Source: Anaeromyxobacter sp.
GTDB lineage: Bacteria; Myxococcota; Myxococcia; Myxococcales; Anaeromyxobacteraceae
Direction of reading: 5' to 3'
NCBI GenBank assembly: GCA_016718565.1
Contig: JADKCZ010000001.1
Coordinates: 1,054,001-1,118,000, forward strand
Length of the DNA stretch: 64,000 nucleotides
A program made the translations under genes and the position numbers. Below the pieces are notes generated by a model. It saw only the letters and a program-made list of their open reading frames with translations. It searched no databases and was not told the DNA's origin. The first letter of the stretch is position 1; each line of letters begins with the position of its first letter. Positions 29,022 to 37,477 of the stretch are shown here, one piece after another.

Positions 29022-31931
29022 CTAGCTCGGCAGCCCGCGCAGGTACTCGGCGCGGAGCGCGTCGTCGGCCAGCACCTCGCGGGCCTCGCCCACCACGCGC
29101 CGGATCTCGGCGAGGCGCGCCTCGAGCCCGGCCTCCTTCGACCCGTGGAACCGCTCGGGGCCGAGCTCGGCCAGCAGGCGGTCGGCCGCCTCGCGCACCT
29201 CGTGGGGCGTGCAGCCCCGGCCGATGCCCAGGATGGTGAAGTAGTCGGCGCGCCGGACCTGCTCGAGCTTCTCGCGCACCCGGGCCAGGTCGATGGCCTC
29301 GGCCACCTGCGCCGAGGGCCGCCCGGCCTGCACCACCCGGACTCCCAGCGCGCCCACCAGCACCGCCGCCGCCAGCAGCTGCCGGGCGGACAGCGGGTCG
29401 AGCGGGCTGCTGGCCAGGAGCTCGTCCACCGTGCGCAGCCCGTCGGCCAGCTCGAGCGTCCGCCGCTCCTCGGCGCTCAGCCCGAGCTCGGCGGTGGCGG
29501 GCGGGGCGGCGGTGGGCGCGAGCAGCGAGGCCGGGCCGCCCAGCACCGCGTCGGCGCGCTGCGCCAGCCAGCGGCGGCGCACCCCCTCCACGGCCAGCGC
29601 CAGGGTGGGCCGGTCGGGCGCCACGCGCTCGTCGCCCGGCACCACCTCGGGCGACCACTCGAAGCGCGCGCCCGCCTCGCCGAAGATGCCGAACACCACC
29701 TCCTCGGTGCGGCGGCGCACCAGGCCGGTCAGCTCGGCCGGCTTCAGGTACCCGCGCTCCACCAGCAGCAGCGCCGCCCGCCGGCTCGGGGACGCGGCCG
29801 CCGAGGACGCCACCTGGCGGTGCTGCTCGCGGGTGAGCAGGCCGAGCCTGAGGGCCACCTCCTCGACCCGCTCGCCGGAGGCGCCGGAGGCGGCGCCCAC
29901 CACCCGCCCACCCTCGAACCAGAGGCTGCGCACCGAGTGGCCGGTCACGTCGAGGCGGCCGTCGAGCCGGGCCCGGGCCGCCAGCGCCAGCAGGCGCGGG
30001 GCGGTGAGGTCGTCGAGGGCGCCGCCGAGCAGCTCGGCCGGAGGGGGTGCGGGCGGAGGCGGGGAGGGGGTGAGGTCGGGCGCCGGGGCCGGATCGGCCG
30101 GCGGCGCCTCGGGATCGGGCCCGGGACGGGCCGGGGCGGGCTGCTCGTGACGCGGCCGGAGCGAGAGGGCGCGGCGCCGCGCCGCCTCCTGCCGCGCGTC
30201 GGGCAGCGGATCGGGCGCCCCGTCGGGCTCGGGCTCGGCCGACGGGTCGCGGGAGGGCTCGTCTCGCGGCCCGCGCGGAGGGGCCAGGGCGGCGGCTGCG
30301 GTGGCGGCGGACGCCGCCTCCACCAGCGCGGCCCGCTCGGCGGCCAGGCGGTCGGCCTCCTCGGAGAGCCGGGCCAGCGCGGCCTCGGCCTCGGCCCGGC
30401 CGGCCGCCTCGGCCTCGGCTCGGGCCCGCAGCGCCTCCAGCGCGGCGCTGGCGCGCGCCTCCACCTGCTGCTCGGTGGCGCGCGCCGCCTCGGCGGCCGC
30501 CTCCTCGGCGGCGGCGCGCCCCGCCTGGCTGGCCTGGTGGACCCGGAGCTCCGCCACCGCCTCGGCCTCGGCGGCGACGCGGGCCCGGGTGTCCTCGAGC
30601 TCGCTCCGGTGGGCGGCGCGGTCGGCGTCGAGCTGGGCGCGCAGCCGGGCCAGCTCCGCCTCGAGCAGCTGCCGGGCCTCGGCCTCGTCGCGCGCCGCGG
30701 CCTCCGCCTGCCTGGCGCGGCTGGCCTCCTCCTCGGCGCGCCGGGTGGCCTCGGCGCGGGCCGCCTCGACGCGGGCCCGCTCCTCCGCCTGGCTGCGGCG
30801 CGCCGCGGCCTCCCCGGCCAGCCGCTCGGCCTCGGCCTGCGCCGCGGCGTCCTCCCGGGCCTGCGCCTCCTGCTGCGCCTGCGCCGCGGCCACCTGCCGG
30901 GCGCTGCGGGCCTCGGCCTCGGCCGCCAGGGTCTCCTCGGCGCGGGCCCGATCCTCCGCCTCCTCCAGCAGGCGGCGCGGCGCCGCCTGGTCCGGCGCCG
31001 GCGGCTGGTGGGCCAGACCGGCGGGCGCGATGGGCGTGGGTCCGGCCGCGTCGGGCGCGAGGTCCGGCTGCGGCTCCTCGAACATGGCCGAGGTGAGCGG
31101 CAGGTCGGGCGGCAGGTCGAAGGGGGTCTCCGCCAGCGGCTCCTCCACCGCGGCGCCGGCCGGGGCGTCCCAGGTGGCGGGTGGAGCAGGCGGCAGATCG
31201 GCGTCGGGCGCCGCCTGCCGGCCCGCAGCGCTCCCGGGCGCCGGCGACGGCTCGTCGACCCTCGCCGCCGGATCCACCCCGGCGGGCGGCTCCAGCTCGA
31301 AGAGGGCGTCGAGCCCCGCGGCGGCCTCCGCCGCGGCAGGGCTCGGGCTCTCCTCCGGCGAGCGGCGCAGCTCCTCGGCCCGGGCGCGCAGCGCCTCGGC
31401 GGCGGCCTGGCGCGCCCTGGCCGGATCCGAGGGGTTGGAGCGCCGCTCCAGCGGCTTCGGCAGCTCGATGGGCGGACCGCGCCGCTCGAAGGGGAGGCGC
31501 GGGGAGGGAGCGGGTGGGGCCGGGGTCCATGTCGCGGTCGGGGCCGGGGTCCAGGTCGGGGCCGCGGTCTCCTCGACCACCACCCTCCGCCCCGCCGCCA
31601 GGAGCGCCTGCACCTGCTCGGCGAGCGCGGCGGGATCGACCGGGCGCGGCAGCGTCACCGCGTGGGCCGGCACGCCCGGCCCGGTGCCCAGCACCAGCAG
31701 CGGCAGCCCGCGGGTGGCCTCGTCGTCCTCCAGGCGCGCCACCAGGGCCAGCGCCTCGCCCCCCTCGCAGGTGGCGCCCACCACCAGGAGGTCGGGCAGC
31801 CGCTGCCCCATGGCGGCCTGCGCGTCGGAGGCGTTGGTGGCGAGCACCGGCGACAGGCCGGCGCGCGCCAGCACGCGCTTGACGGCCGAGATCTCGGCGA
31901 TGTCGTCGTCCACCAGGAGGAGCCGGGCCAC
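29022..31931 (-). CDS. DUF4388 protein with degenerate receiver and degenerate J-like domain
   Basis: A 969-residue cytoplasmic protein. GTG at 31931 gives an ARLLLVDDDIAE N-terminus, the usual receiver start; an ATG at 31985 is possible. Residues 1-115 are receiver-like, but the expected phospho-Asp position reads LLVVGATCEGG, so it is probably not phosphorylated. A Pro/Thr linker (WTPAP repeats) and an Ala/Glu/Arg-rich coiled coil (about 360-560) follow. DUF4388 lies near 640-800 (GRLDVTGHSVRSLWFEGGRV). The C-terminus is J-domain-like (ADYFTILGIGRGCTPHEVREA near 880) without HPD. Domain sets like this are typical of myxobacterial scaffold or signalling proteins. Function unknown. Confidence 0.82.
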   Translation of the reverse strand: MARLLLVDDDIAEISAVKRVLARAGLSPVLATNASDAQAAMGQRLPDLLVVGATCEGGEALALVARLEDDEATRGLPLLVLGTGPGVPAHAVTLPRPVDPAALAEQVQALLAAGRRVVVEETAAPTWTPAPTATWTPAPPAPSPRLPFERRGPPIELPKPLERRSNPSDPARARQAAAEALRARAEELRRSPEESPSPAAAEAAAGLDALFELEPPAGVDPAARVDEPSPAPGSAAGRQAAPDADLPPAPPATWDAPAGAAVEEPLAETPFDLPPDLPLTSAMFEEPQPDLAPDAAGPTPIAPAGLAHQPPAPDQAAPRRLLEEAEDRARAEETLAAEAEARSARQVAAAQAQQEAQAREDAAAQAEAERLAGEAAARRSQAEERARVEAARAEATRRAEEEASRARQAEAAARDEAEARQLLEAELARLRAQLDADRAAHRSELEDTRARVAAEAEAVAELRVHQASQAGRAAAEEAAAEAARATEQQVEARASAALEALRARAEAEAAGRAEAEAALARLSEEADRLAAERAALVEAASAATAAAALAPPRGPRDEPSRDPSAEPEPDGAPDPLPDARQEAARRRALSLRPRHEQPAPARPGPDPEAPPADPAPAPDLTPSPPPPAPPPAELLGGALDDLTAPRLLALAARARLDGRLDVTGHSVRSLWFEGGRVVGAASGASGERVEEVALRLGLLTREQHRQVASSAAASPSRRAALLLVERGYLKPAELTGLVRRRTEEVVFGIFGEAGARFEWSPEVVPGDERVAPDRPTLALAVEGVRRRWLAQRADAVLGGPASLLAPTAAPPATAELGLSAEERRTLELADGLRTVDELLASSPLDPLSARQLLAAAVLVGALGVRVVQAGRPSAQVAEAIDLARVREKLEQVRRADYFTILGIGRGCTPHEVREAADRLLAELGPERFHGSKEAGLEARLAEIRRVVGEAREVLADDALRAEYLRGLPS

Positions 31932-32030
31932 GGGCCGCGATGATGGATCGGGCACCAGGGTGCAGCAAGCTTGCGCACGCACCATCGACACGTCGGGGCG
32001 CGATATCGGACGGTACGCGGACGGCCGGCC

Positions 32031-34238
32031 CTACATCATCGAGTAGGGGTCCATGTCGAAGCGGACCGCCGCGCCGCCCGGCGGGCGGTGGGCCACGCGG
32101 GCCAGCGCCCGGTGGACCCGCATGAGCGCGGCGTGGTCGGGGGCGCGGACCAGCAGGTGCCAGCGGCTCTTGCCGCGGATCCGCTCGATGGCCGCCGGCG
32201 CCGGCCCGATGAGCGCCGAGCCGGGCGCCAGCGCCGGCCGGGCCGCGTGGGCCAGCGCCTCGGCGGTGCGCCGCGCCCCCTCGTCCGAGCCCTCCACCCG
32301 CACCGCCAGCAGCCGCACGTAGGGCGGGTAGCCCAGGGACTGCCGCCGCGCCAGCTCCTCCTCGGCGAACCCCGCGTAGTCGTGCGCCACCGCCCGGGCG
32401 ATGGCCGGTGAGCGCGGGTTGAAGGTCTGGATGAGGACCCGGCCGGCGTCGGCGCCGCGCCCGGCCCGCCCGGCCACCTGCGCCAGCAGCTGGAAGGTCC
32501 GCTCCCCGGCGCGGAAGTCGGGCAGCGCCAGCGCCGTGTCGGCCAGCACCACCCCCACCAGCGTGACCCCTGGGAAGTCGTGCCCCTTGGTGACCATCTG
32601 CGTGCCCACCAGCACGTCGAGCTCGCGCCTGGCGAAGCGGGCCAGCACGCCGGCGGTCTCGTCGGCGGTGGTCACCGTGTCGCGGTCGAGCCGCGCCACC
32701 CGCGCCCTGGGCAGCAGCGCCCGCACCGCCTCCTCCACCTGCTCGGTGCCCACGCCGATGCCGAAGCGCAGGCCGCCGCAGGCCGGGCACAGGCCGGTCA
32801 TCGGCTCGCTGCGGCCGCAGTAGTGGCACAGGAGCAGGCCGCGCCGCGCGTGGTGGGTCTGCGAGACGGCGCAGTCGGGGCAGCGGGCCTCGGCGCCGCA
32901 GGCCTCGCACAGCACCAGCGACTGGTAGCCGCGCCGGTTGAGGAAGAGGATCGACTGCTGCCCGGCCAGCAGGGTCTCGTCGAGCGCCGCCGCCAGCGCC
33001 GGGGAGATCATGCCGGGCGCGGGCGCCCGGCCGCCGCGCCGCGCCCCGGTCAGGTTCACCAGCTCGACCCGCGGCATGGGGCGGTCGTCCACCCGCACCG
33101 GCAGGGAGAGGGTGCGGTAGCGGCCGCGCCGGGCGTTCTCCAGCGTCTCCAGCGACGGGGTGGCCGAGCCCAGCACCACCACCGCGTCCTCCAGCCGCCC
33201 GCGCACCACCGCCAGGTCGCGGGCGTGGTAGGCCGGCCCGTCCTCCTGCTTGAAGCTGCCCTCGTGCTCCTCGTCCACCACGATGACCGCCAGCTCCTCC
33301 ACCGGGGCGAAGATGGCGCTGCGCACCCCCACGCAGATGCGCGCCTCGCCGCGGCGCAGCCGGAGCCACTCGGCGTGGCGCTCGGCGTCGGAGAGGCCGG
33401 AGTGCAGCAGCGCCACCTCGTCGCCGAAGCGGGCCCGGAAGCGGCCGGCCAGCTGCGGGGTCAGCGCGATCTCCGGCACCAGCACCAGCGCCCCCTTGCC
33501 GGCGGCGCGGGCCCGCGCGATGGCCTGCAGGTAGACCTCGGTCTTGCCGGAGCCGGTCACCCCGTGCAGCAGGAAGGTGGTGAAGGCGCCCGAGGCGGCC
33601 GTCAGCTCGGAGAGCGCGCGCGCCTGGTCGGGCGTGAGGGTCACGGCCCGGTCGGCGGCCTCGAGGATGCCGCTGACCGCCACCGGCGTCTCGGCGTCGA
33701 GCAGCACCAGCCCGCGCCGGGCCAGGGCCGTCAGGGCGGCGCGGCCGGCCGGGAAGGCCGCCTTGAGCTCGTCCACCGGGATGCGGCCGCGCACCAGCAG
33801 GTACTCCAGCACCGCCCGCTGCGCCTTGGCGCGGGCCAGCAGCGCCACCGCGTCGGCGGCGCCGGGGGCGGGCGCGGCGAACTCCACCTGGCGGCGCCCC
33901 GGGGTCTCGGCCCCGCCGCGGGTGTTGAGCCCGGGGGGCAGGGCGGCCCGCAGCAGCTCGCCGGGGGGCACCAGGTAGTAGGCCTCGGCCCAGCGCAGCA
34001 GCTCCACCAGGCGGGGCGTGAAGGGCGGGAAGGCGTCGAGGACCTGCACCACGTCGCGGAGCTCGAACCCGGCCGGCGGCGCGGTGGGGAACCCCACCAC
34101 GTAGCCGGTGGCCCGCTTGCTCTTGCCGAACGGCACGGCGACGCGCTGGCCGAGCGCCACCTCGGCGGCGAGGTGCGTCGGCACGCGGTAGGTGAAGGTG
34201 CCGCGGACCGCGGCGGCGACGGCGACCTCGACGAGCAC
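32031..34238 (-). CDS. priA: Primosomal protein N' (PriA helicase)
   Basis: Restarts stalled replication forks by remodelling the fork and loading DnaB; 735 residues. GTG at 34238. The Walker A motif is HGVTGSGKTEVYLQ near residue 224, the DEAH-type box is VIVVDEEHE near 315, and zinc-binding Cys pairs lie in CEACGAEARCPDC near 444 and CHYCGRSEPMTGLCPACGG near 471. QVAGRAGRG near 574 is helicase motif VI. The N-terminal 3'-end-binding domain is present (GTFTYRVPTHL). A TAGACT lies 6 nt before the start and suggests a leaderless mRNA. Confidence 0.97.
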   Translation of the reverse strand: MLVEVAVAAAVRGTFTYRVPTHLAAEVALGQRVAVPFGKSKRATGYVVGFPTAPPAGFELRDVVQVLDAFPPFTPRLVELLRWAEAYYLVPPGELLRAALPPGLNTRGGAETPGRRQVEFAAPAPGAADAVALLARAKAQRAVLEYLLVRGRIPVDELKAAFPAGRAALTALARRGLVLLDAETPVAVSGILEAADRAVTLTPDQARALSELTAASGAFTTFLLHGVTGSGKTEVYLQAIARARAAGKGALVLVPEIALTPQLAGRFRARFGDEVALLHSGLSDAERHAEWLRLRRGEARICVGVRSAIFAPVEELAVIVVDEEHEGSFKQEDGPAYHARDLAVVRGRLEDAVVVLGSATPSLETLENARRGRYRTLSLPVRVDDRPMPRVELVNLTGARRGGRAPAPGMISPALAAALDETLLAGQQSILFLNRRGYQSLVLCEACGAEARCPDCAVSQTHHARRGLLLCHYCGRSEPMTGLCPACGGLRFGIGVGTEQVEEAVRALLPRARVARLDRDTVTTADETAGVLARFARRELDVLVGTQMVTKGHDFPGVTLVGVVLADTALALPDFRAGERTFQLLAQVAGRAGRGADAGRVLIQTFNPRSPAIARAVAHDYAGFAEEELARRQSLGYPPYVRLLAVRVEGSDEGARRTAEALAHAARPALAPGSALIGPAPAAIERIRGKSRWHLLVRAPDHAALMRVHRALARVAHRPPGGAAVRFDMDPYSMM

Positions 34239-34244
34239 CGGCGG

Positions 34245-34250
34245 AGTCTA
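34245..34250 (-). promoter_or_regulatory. Putative -10 (TAGACT) for leaderless priA
   Basis: On the minus strand TAGACT is followed by 6 nt and the priA GTG. No Shine-Dalgarno is present and no -35 is recognisable at 16-18 nt. The rest of the 190-bp gap up to 34428 shows nothing else. Confidence 0.35.
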
Positions 34251-34428
34251 GCAGGCGGGCCGGACGGGCCCCGGGCGGACTCCGGGCCGCCGGGTCGGGC
34301 CGGTCCCTGCCCGCGGCGCGGGCAGCCGGAGGCGCGGCGGGCGCGCACCGGGGCGGCAAGGGCGCGACGCGCCTGGGATCGACGGCCGTCACGCCCCCCC
34401 GGCACGCCCCTGGCAAGCGACGCCCCAC

Positions 34429-34872
34429 ATGGCCCACGTCATCTTCTACGGGAAGCCCGGCTGCGGGGGGAACGAGCGGCAGCTGGCGCTGCTGCGCGCC
34501 GCCGGCCACCAGGTCGAGGTGCGCGACCTCCTCACCCACCCCTGGACCGTGGAGGCGCTGCTGCCCTTCCTGGCCGGCGCCCCGGTGCCCGAGTGGTTCA
34601 ACCGCACCGCACCCAGGGTGAGGTCGGGGGAGGTGGCGCCGGAGCGGCTGGCGGCCGCCGAGGCGCTGGCGCTCCTGCTCGCCGAGCCGGGCCTGATCCG
34701 CCGGCCGCTCCTGCAGGTGGGCGCGCGGCGCGAGGTGGGCTTCCTGGCGGCGGTGGTGGGCGAGTGGATCGGCCTGGACCCGCTCGAGCCACCGGACGCG
34801 GCGGCGGCGGGCTGCGGCGGCGGGCGCTGCGGCCCCACGGGCGACGCGCCGGTCCGGCTCGGCCGGCGCTAG
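34429..34872 (+). CDS. Nitrogenase-associated (NifO-like) ArsC/Spx-fold protein
   Basis: A 147-residue thioredoxin-fold protein of the ArsC/Spx superfamily. The N-terminus (HVIFYGKPGCGGNERQLALL) matches nitrogenase-associated proteins, and EWFNRTAPRVRSGEVAP near residue 58 and LIRRPLLQVGARREVGF near 86 are characteristic. Only one Cys of the usual redox CXXC/CX5R region remains near residue 12, so arsenate reduction is unlikely. The Cys-containing C-terminal tail (GCGGGRC) could bind metal. No nif genes are in view, so a nitrogenase role is not supported here. Its TAG shares CTAG (34869-34872) with the convergent downstream gene. Confidence 0.8.
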   Translation: MAHVIFYGKPGCGGNERQLALLRAAGHQVEVRDLLTHPWTVEALLPFLAGAPVPEWFNRTAPRVRSGEVAPERLAAAEALALLLAEPGLIRRPLLQVGARREVGFLAAVVGEWIGLDPLEPPDAAAAGCGGGRCGPTGDAPVRLGRR

Positions 34873-35624
34873 AAGAGCGCCTCGGGCAGCCCGGGTCTGG
34901 CGGCGGCCCTGGCGGTGGTGAAGCGGAGCAGCAGCGCCGGGCCGTCCCAGACCTCGGCCACCCGGGGGAACCAGTCGCCGCCGGTGGCCGAGCCCCAGTC
35001 GATGAGCCGGACGTCGAGGCGGGCGCCGCCCTCCTGCGAGAGCAGCCTGAGCGGCAGGTAGCCATCCTTGTCCACGTAGACCAGCGGCCTCGGGCTGGCC
35101 GCCCGGCCGCCCAGCACCAGCGCGATGCGGCCGTTGAAGCGCGCCAGCGCGGCCTCGTCCAGCGTGACGCCCCGCCGCACCAGCGCCTCGGCCAGCCACC
35201 GGCCGTCGGCCCCGGGCGTGAAGGCCACCAGGGCGGCCAGCGCCCGCAGCAGCGCGGCGGCGGCGGGGGTGGCCTCCAGGCCGCCCTGGCCGCGCAGCCG
35301 GTCGTCGCGCAGCGCGGCGAAGGGGCGCTCGGGCTCGGCGGCGTCGGCCGGCTGCAGCTCCAGCCGCACCTTGCCCGGGGTCTTCCAGAGGACGCGGGCC
35401 GGCATGCTGAGGCTGCCGGCCGGCGGGGCCAGCGCCCCCAGCCGGGCCAGGGCCGGGCCGCTCAGCTCGAGCGTGCCGGTCACCTCCACCGCCCCCACCT
35501 GCAAGGCGGCGCGCCGCTCGGCCACCTTGGCCACCACCGCGGACGGCGGCAGGACGTAGGCGGGCGCGGCGGCGGGGGCCAGGAGCAGCGCCAGCGCCAG
35601 CGGCGCGCCCCGGCCAGACCTCAC
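34869..35624 (-). CDS. Exported protein of unknown function downstream of galU
   Basis: A 251-residue protein; GTG at 35624 overlaps the galU stop (GTGA), so it is translated with galU. A Sec signal peptide is visible (GAPLALALLLAPAAAPAYVLP), with cleavage after residue about 21. The mature part has beta-rich stretches (VTGTLELSGPALARLG, RVLWKTPGKVRLELQPAD) and a C-terminal DVRLIDWGSATGGDWFPRV segment. It recalls lipoprotein-localisation (LolA/LolB-like) or DUF4292-type folds, but I cannot assign it. It ends by overlapping the convergent NifO-like gene by 4 nt. Confidence 0.72.
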   Translation of the reverse strand: MRSGRGAPLALALLLAPAAAPAYVLPPSAVVAKVAERRAALQVGAVEVTGTLELSGPALARLGALAPPAGSLSMPARVLWKTPGKVRLELQPADAAEPERPFAALRDDRLRGQGGLEATPAAAALLRALAALVAFTPGADGRWLAEALVRRGVTLDEAALARFNGRIALVLGGRAASPRPLVYVDKDGYLPLRLLSQEGGARLDVRLIDWGSATGGDWFPRVAEVWDGPALLLRFTTARAAARPGLPEALF

Positions 35625-36484
35625 AGGATCCCCTTCAGGTACTCGCGCAGCGGCGCCGCGATCTCCGGGCGCTTGAGCGCGAAGGCGATGTTGGCCTTCA
35701 GGTAGCCGAAGCGGTCGCCGGCGTCGTAGCGATCGCCCTCGAACCGGTAGCCCAGCAGCCCCTCCTCCCGGGCCAGCACGGCCAGGGCGTCGGTGAGCTG
35801 GATCTCGCCTCCCACGCCGGGCTTCACCTGCTCCAGCAGCTCGAAGATGCGCGGCGGCAGGACGTAGCGCCCGATGACCGCCAGGTTGGAGGGCGGGTCC
35901 TTCCTGGGCTTCTCCACCAGCCGCTCGATGCGGGTGGTGCGGGCGTCGAGGGCCGTGCCGGCGGCGATGCCGTACATGCTGGTCTCCTCGGGCGGCACCT
36001 CCATGAGCGCGATGGTGCCCTTGCCGTGGCGCTGGTAGCAGTCGGTGAGCTGGCGGGTGGCCGGCACGGCGGCGTCGATGATGTCGTCGCCCAGCATCAC
36101 CACGAAGGGCTCGTCGCCCACCAGGGCCTTGGCGCACAGCACCGCGTGCCCCAGCCCGAGCGGCTCCTGCTGCCGCACCGTCACCACGTTGGCCATCCGG
36201 GCGATGGCGCGCATCTGCTTGCGCAGCTCCAGCTTCCCGGTGCGCTCCAGGTTGGCCTCCAGCTCGGCCGCCAGGTCGAAGTGGTCGACGATGGAGTCCT
36301 TGCCGCGGGCGCAGATCAGGATGACGTCGCGCACCCCCGCCGCCACCGCCTCCTCGACGATGTACTGGATGGTCGGGGTGTCGACGATGGGCAGCAGCTC
36401 CTTGGGGACGGCCTTGGTGGCCGGGAGGAAGCGGGTGCCGAGGCCTGCTGCCGGGATGACCGCCTTGCGGATGGGCTTCGCCAT
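35621..36484 (-). CDS. galU: UTP-glucose-1-phosphate uridylyltransferase
   Basis: Makes UDP-glucose from UTP and glucose-1-phosphate for glycan synthesis; 287 residues. ATG at 36484. Nucleotide-binding signature is AVIPAAGLGTRFLPATKAVP near residue 8; QQEPLGLGHAVLCAK near 104 and VVMLGDDIID near 128 are conserved; EKPRKDPPSNLAVIGRYVL near 192 contains a catalytic Lys. TATCGT with an upstream TGG (extended -10) lies 8 nt before the ATG, and there is no ribosome-binding site, which suggests a leaderless mRNA. Confidence 0.96.
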   Translation of the reverse strand: MAKPIRKAVIPAAGLGTRFLPATKAVPKELLPIVDTPTIQYIVEEAVAAGVRDVILICARGKDSIVDHFDLAAELEANLERTGKLELRKQMRAIARMANVVTVRQQEPLGLGHAVLCAKALVGDEPFVVMLGDDIIDAAVPATRQLTDCYQRHGKGTIALMEVPPEETSMYGIAAGTALDARTTRIERLVEKPRKDPPSNLAVIGRYVLPPRIFELLEQVKPGVGGEIQLTDALAVLAREEGLLGYRFEGDRYDAGDRFGYLKANIAFALKRPEIAAPLREYLKGIL

Positions 36485-36492
36485 GGGGGCGC

Positions 36493-36538
36493 ACGATACC
36501 ACCACTCTTTTGCACCGGCGTCGGCGCGCCGCTATGGT
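36493..36538. promoter_or_regulatory. Divergent promoter pair for galU and an outer-membrane protein
   Basis: Plus strand: TTGCAC at 36510-36515, a 17-nt spacer, then TATGGT at 36533-36538, which is 6 nt before the GTG at 36545. Minus strand: extended -10 TGG-TATCGT with the hexamer at 36493-36498, 8 nt before the galU ATG. Both starts would be essentially leaderless, and the whole intergenic space is only 60 bp. Confidence 0.55.
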
Positions 36539-36544
36539 CGCCCC

Positions 36545-37456
36545 GTGCGCGCCCGCCCCCTGCTCCTCGCCCTCGGCCTCCTCGTCGCCGCCCCGGCCCG
36601 TCCGGCCACGCCGCCCCCCGGCGGGGTCGCGGACCTGGCCGGGCCGCGCACCCTGGGGCTGGCCGGCGCCACCGGCGTGGTCTCGGGCAACGACGGCCTG
36701 TTCGTCAACCCGGCGGCCACCGCGGTGCAGCGCCGCTACTCCATCGAGTCGCTCTTCCTGGTGGACCGGCGCGGCGCCGACTCGGCGGGCCAGTACCTGG
36801 GCGCCTCGGTGGTGGACTCGATCTCGGCGCCGGCGGCCGCCTCGCTGGCCTGGGTCCGCTCGACGGAGGGGGCGCAGCGCGGCAACCTCTTCGTGGGCGG
36901 GCTGGCCGGCGCCATCGCCGACTCGCTCTACCTGGGCGCGCAGCTGCGCTACTACGACCTCTCCACCACCACCTCCCCACCCTCGGGGCCTGCCACCAGC
37001 GTGCGGACGCAGGCCGTCACCGCCGACGTCGGCCTCTTCTGGGCGGTCAGCGACCTCATCTCGGTGGGCGCCGCCGGCTTCAACCTGCTGCCCATCGGCC
37101 ACCCGCAGGTGGCGCCGCGCGCCGTGGCGGCCGGCCTGGCCCTCGGCAGCGACACCTCCGTGAAGCTCACCCTCGACTGGCGCGCCGACCTCGACCGGGT
37201 GCGCCACCCGGTGACCGGCAAGGCCGTCACCACCAACCGCTACGGGGCCGGCCTGGAGGTGCTGCTCGGCGCGCTGGTGCCGCTGCGCGCCGGCTACCTG
37301 GTGGACGACACGCTCGACACCACCTGGTGGTGCGCCGGCGCCGGGCTGGTGACGCGGGGCGGGGTGGGGCTGGACTTCGGCTACCGGCAGTCGCTCGACG
37401 CCGCCAACGCGCGGGTGCTGGGCCTGACGCTCAAGCTCCAGTTCCTGGAGCCCTGA
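36545..37456 (+). CDS. Outer-membrane beta-barrel protein (PorV/UPF0164-like)
   Basis: A 303-residue exported protein; GTG at 36545. A Sec signal (RARPLLLALGLLVAAPARPA) is cleaved near residue 22. The segment GPRTLGLAGATGVVSGNDGL followed by VNPAAT is typical of PorV/PorQ and FadL-like barrels with an N-terminal plug. The rest alternates amphipathic strands (NLFVGGLAGAI, LYLGAQLRYYDLS, GLDFGYRQSLD) and ends LTLKLQFLEP, consistent with a closing strand. Ligand or substrate unknown. It converges with mqnD across 21 nt. Confidence 0.75.
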   Translation: MRARPLLLALGLLVAAPARPATPPPGGVADLAGPRTLGLAGATGVVSGNDGLFVNPAATAVQRRYSIESLFLVDRRGADSAGQYLGASVVDSISAPAAASLAWVRSTEGAQRGNLFVGGLAGAIADSLYLGAQLRYYDLSTTTSPPSGPATSVRTQAVTADVGLFWAVSDLISVGAAGFNLLPIGHPQVAPRAVAAGLALGSDTSVKLTLDWRADLDRVRHPVTGKAVTTNRYGAGLEVLLGALVPLRAGYLVDDTLDTTWWCAGAGLVTRGGVGLDFGYRQSLDAANARVLGLTLKLQFLEP

Positions 37457-37477
37457 CCGCCGCCTCCCAGGGCCCGC

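Noticed and set aside
34429..34872. Evidence for a nitrogen-fixation cluster
   Set aside because: One NifO-like gene alone; no nifH, nifD, nifK or cofactor-assembly gene is in the window.
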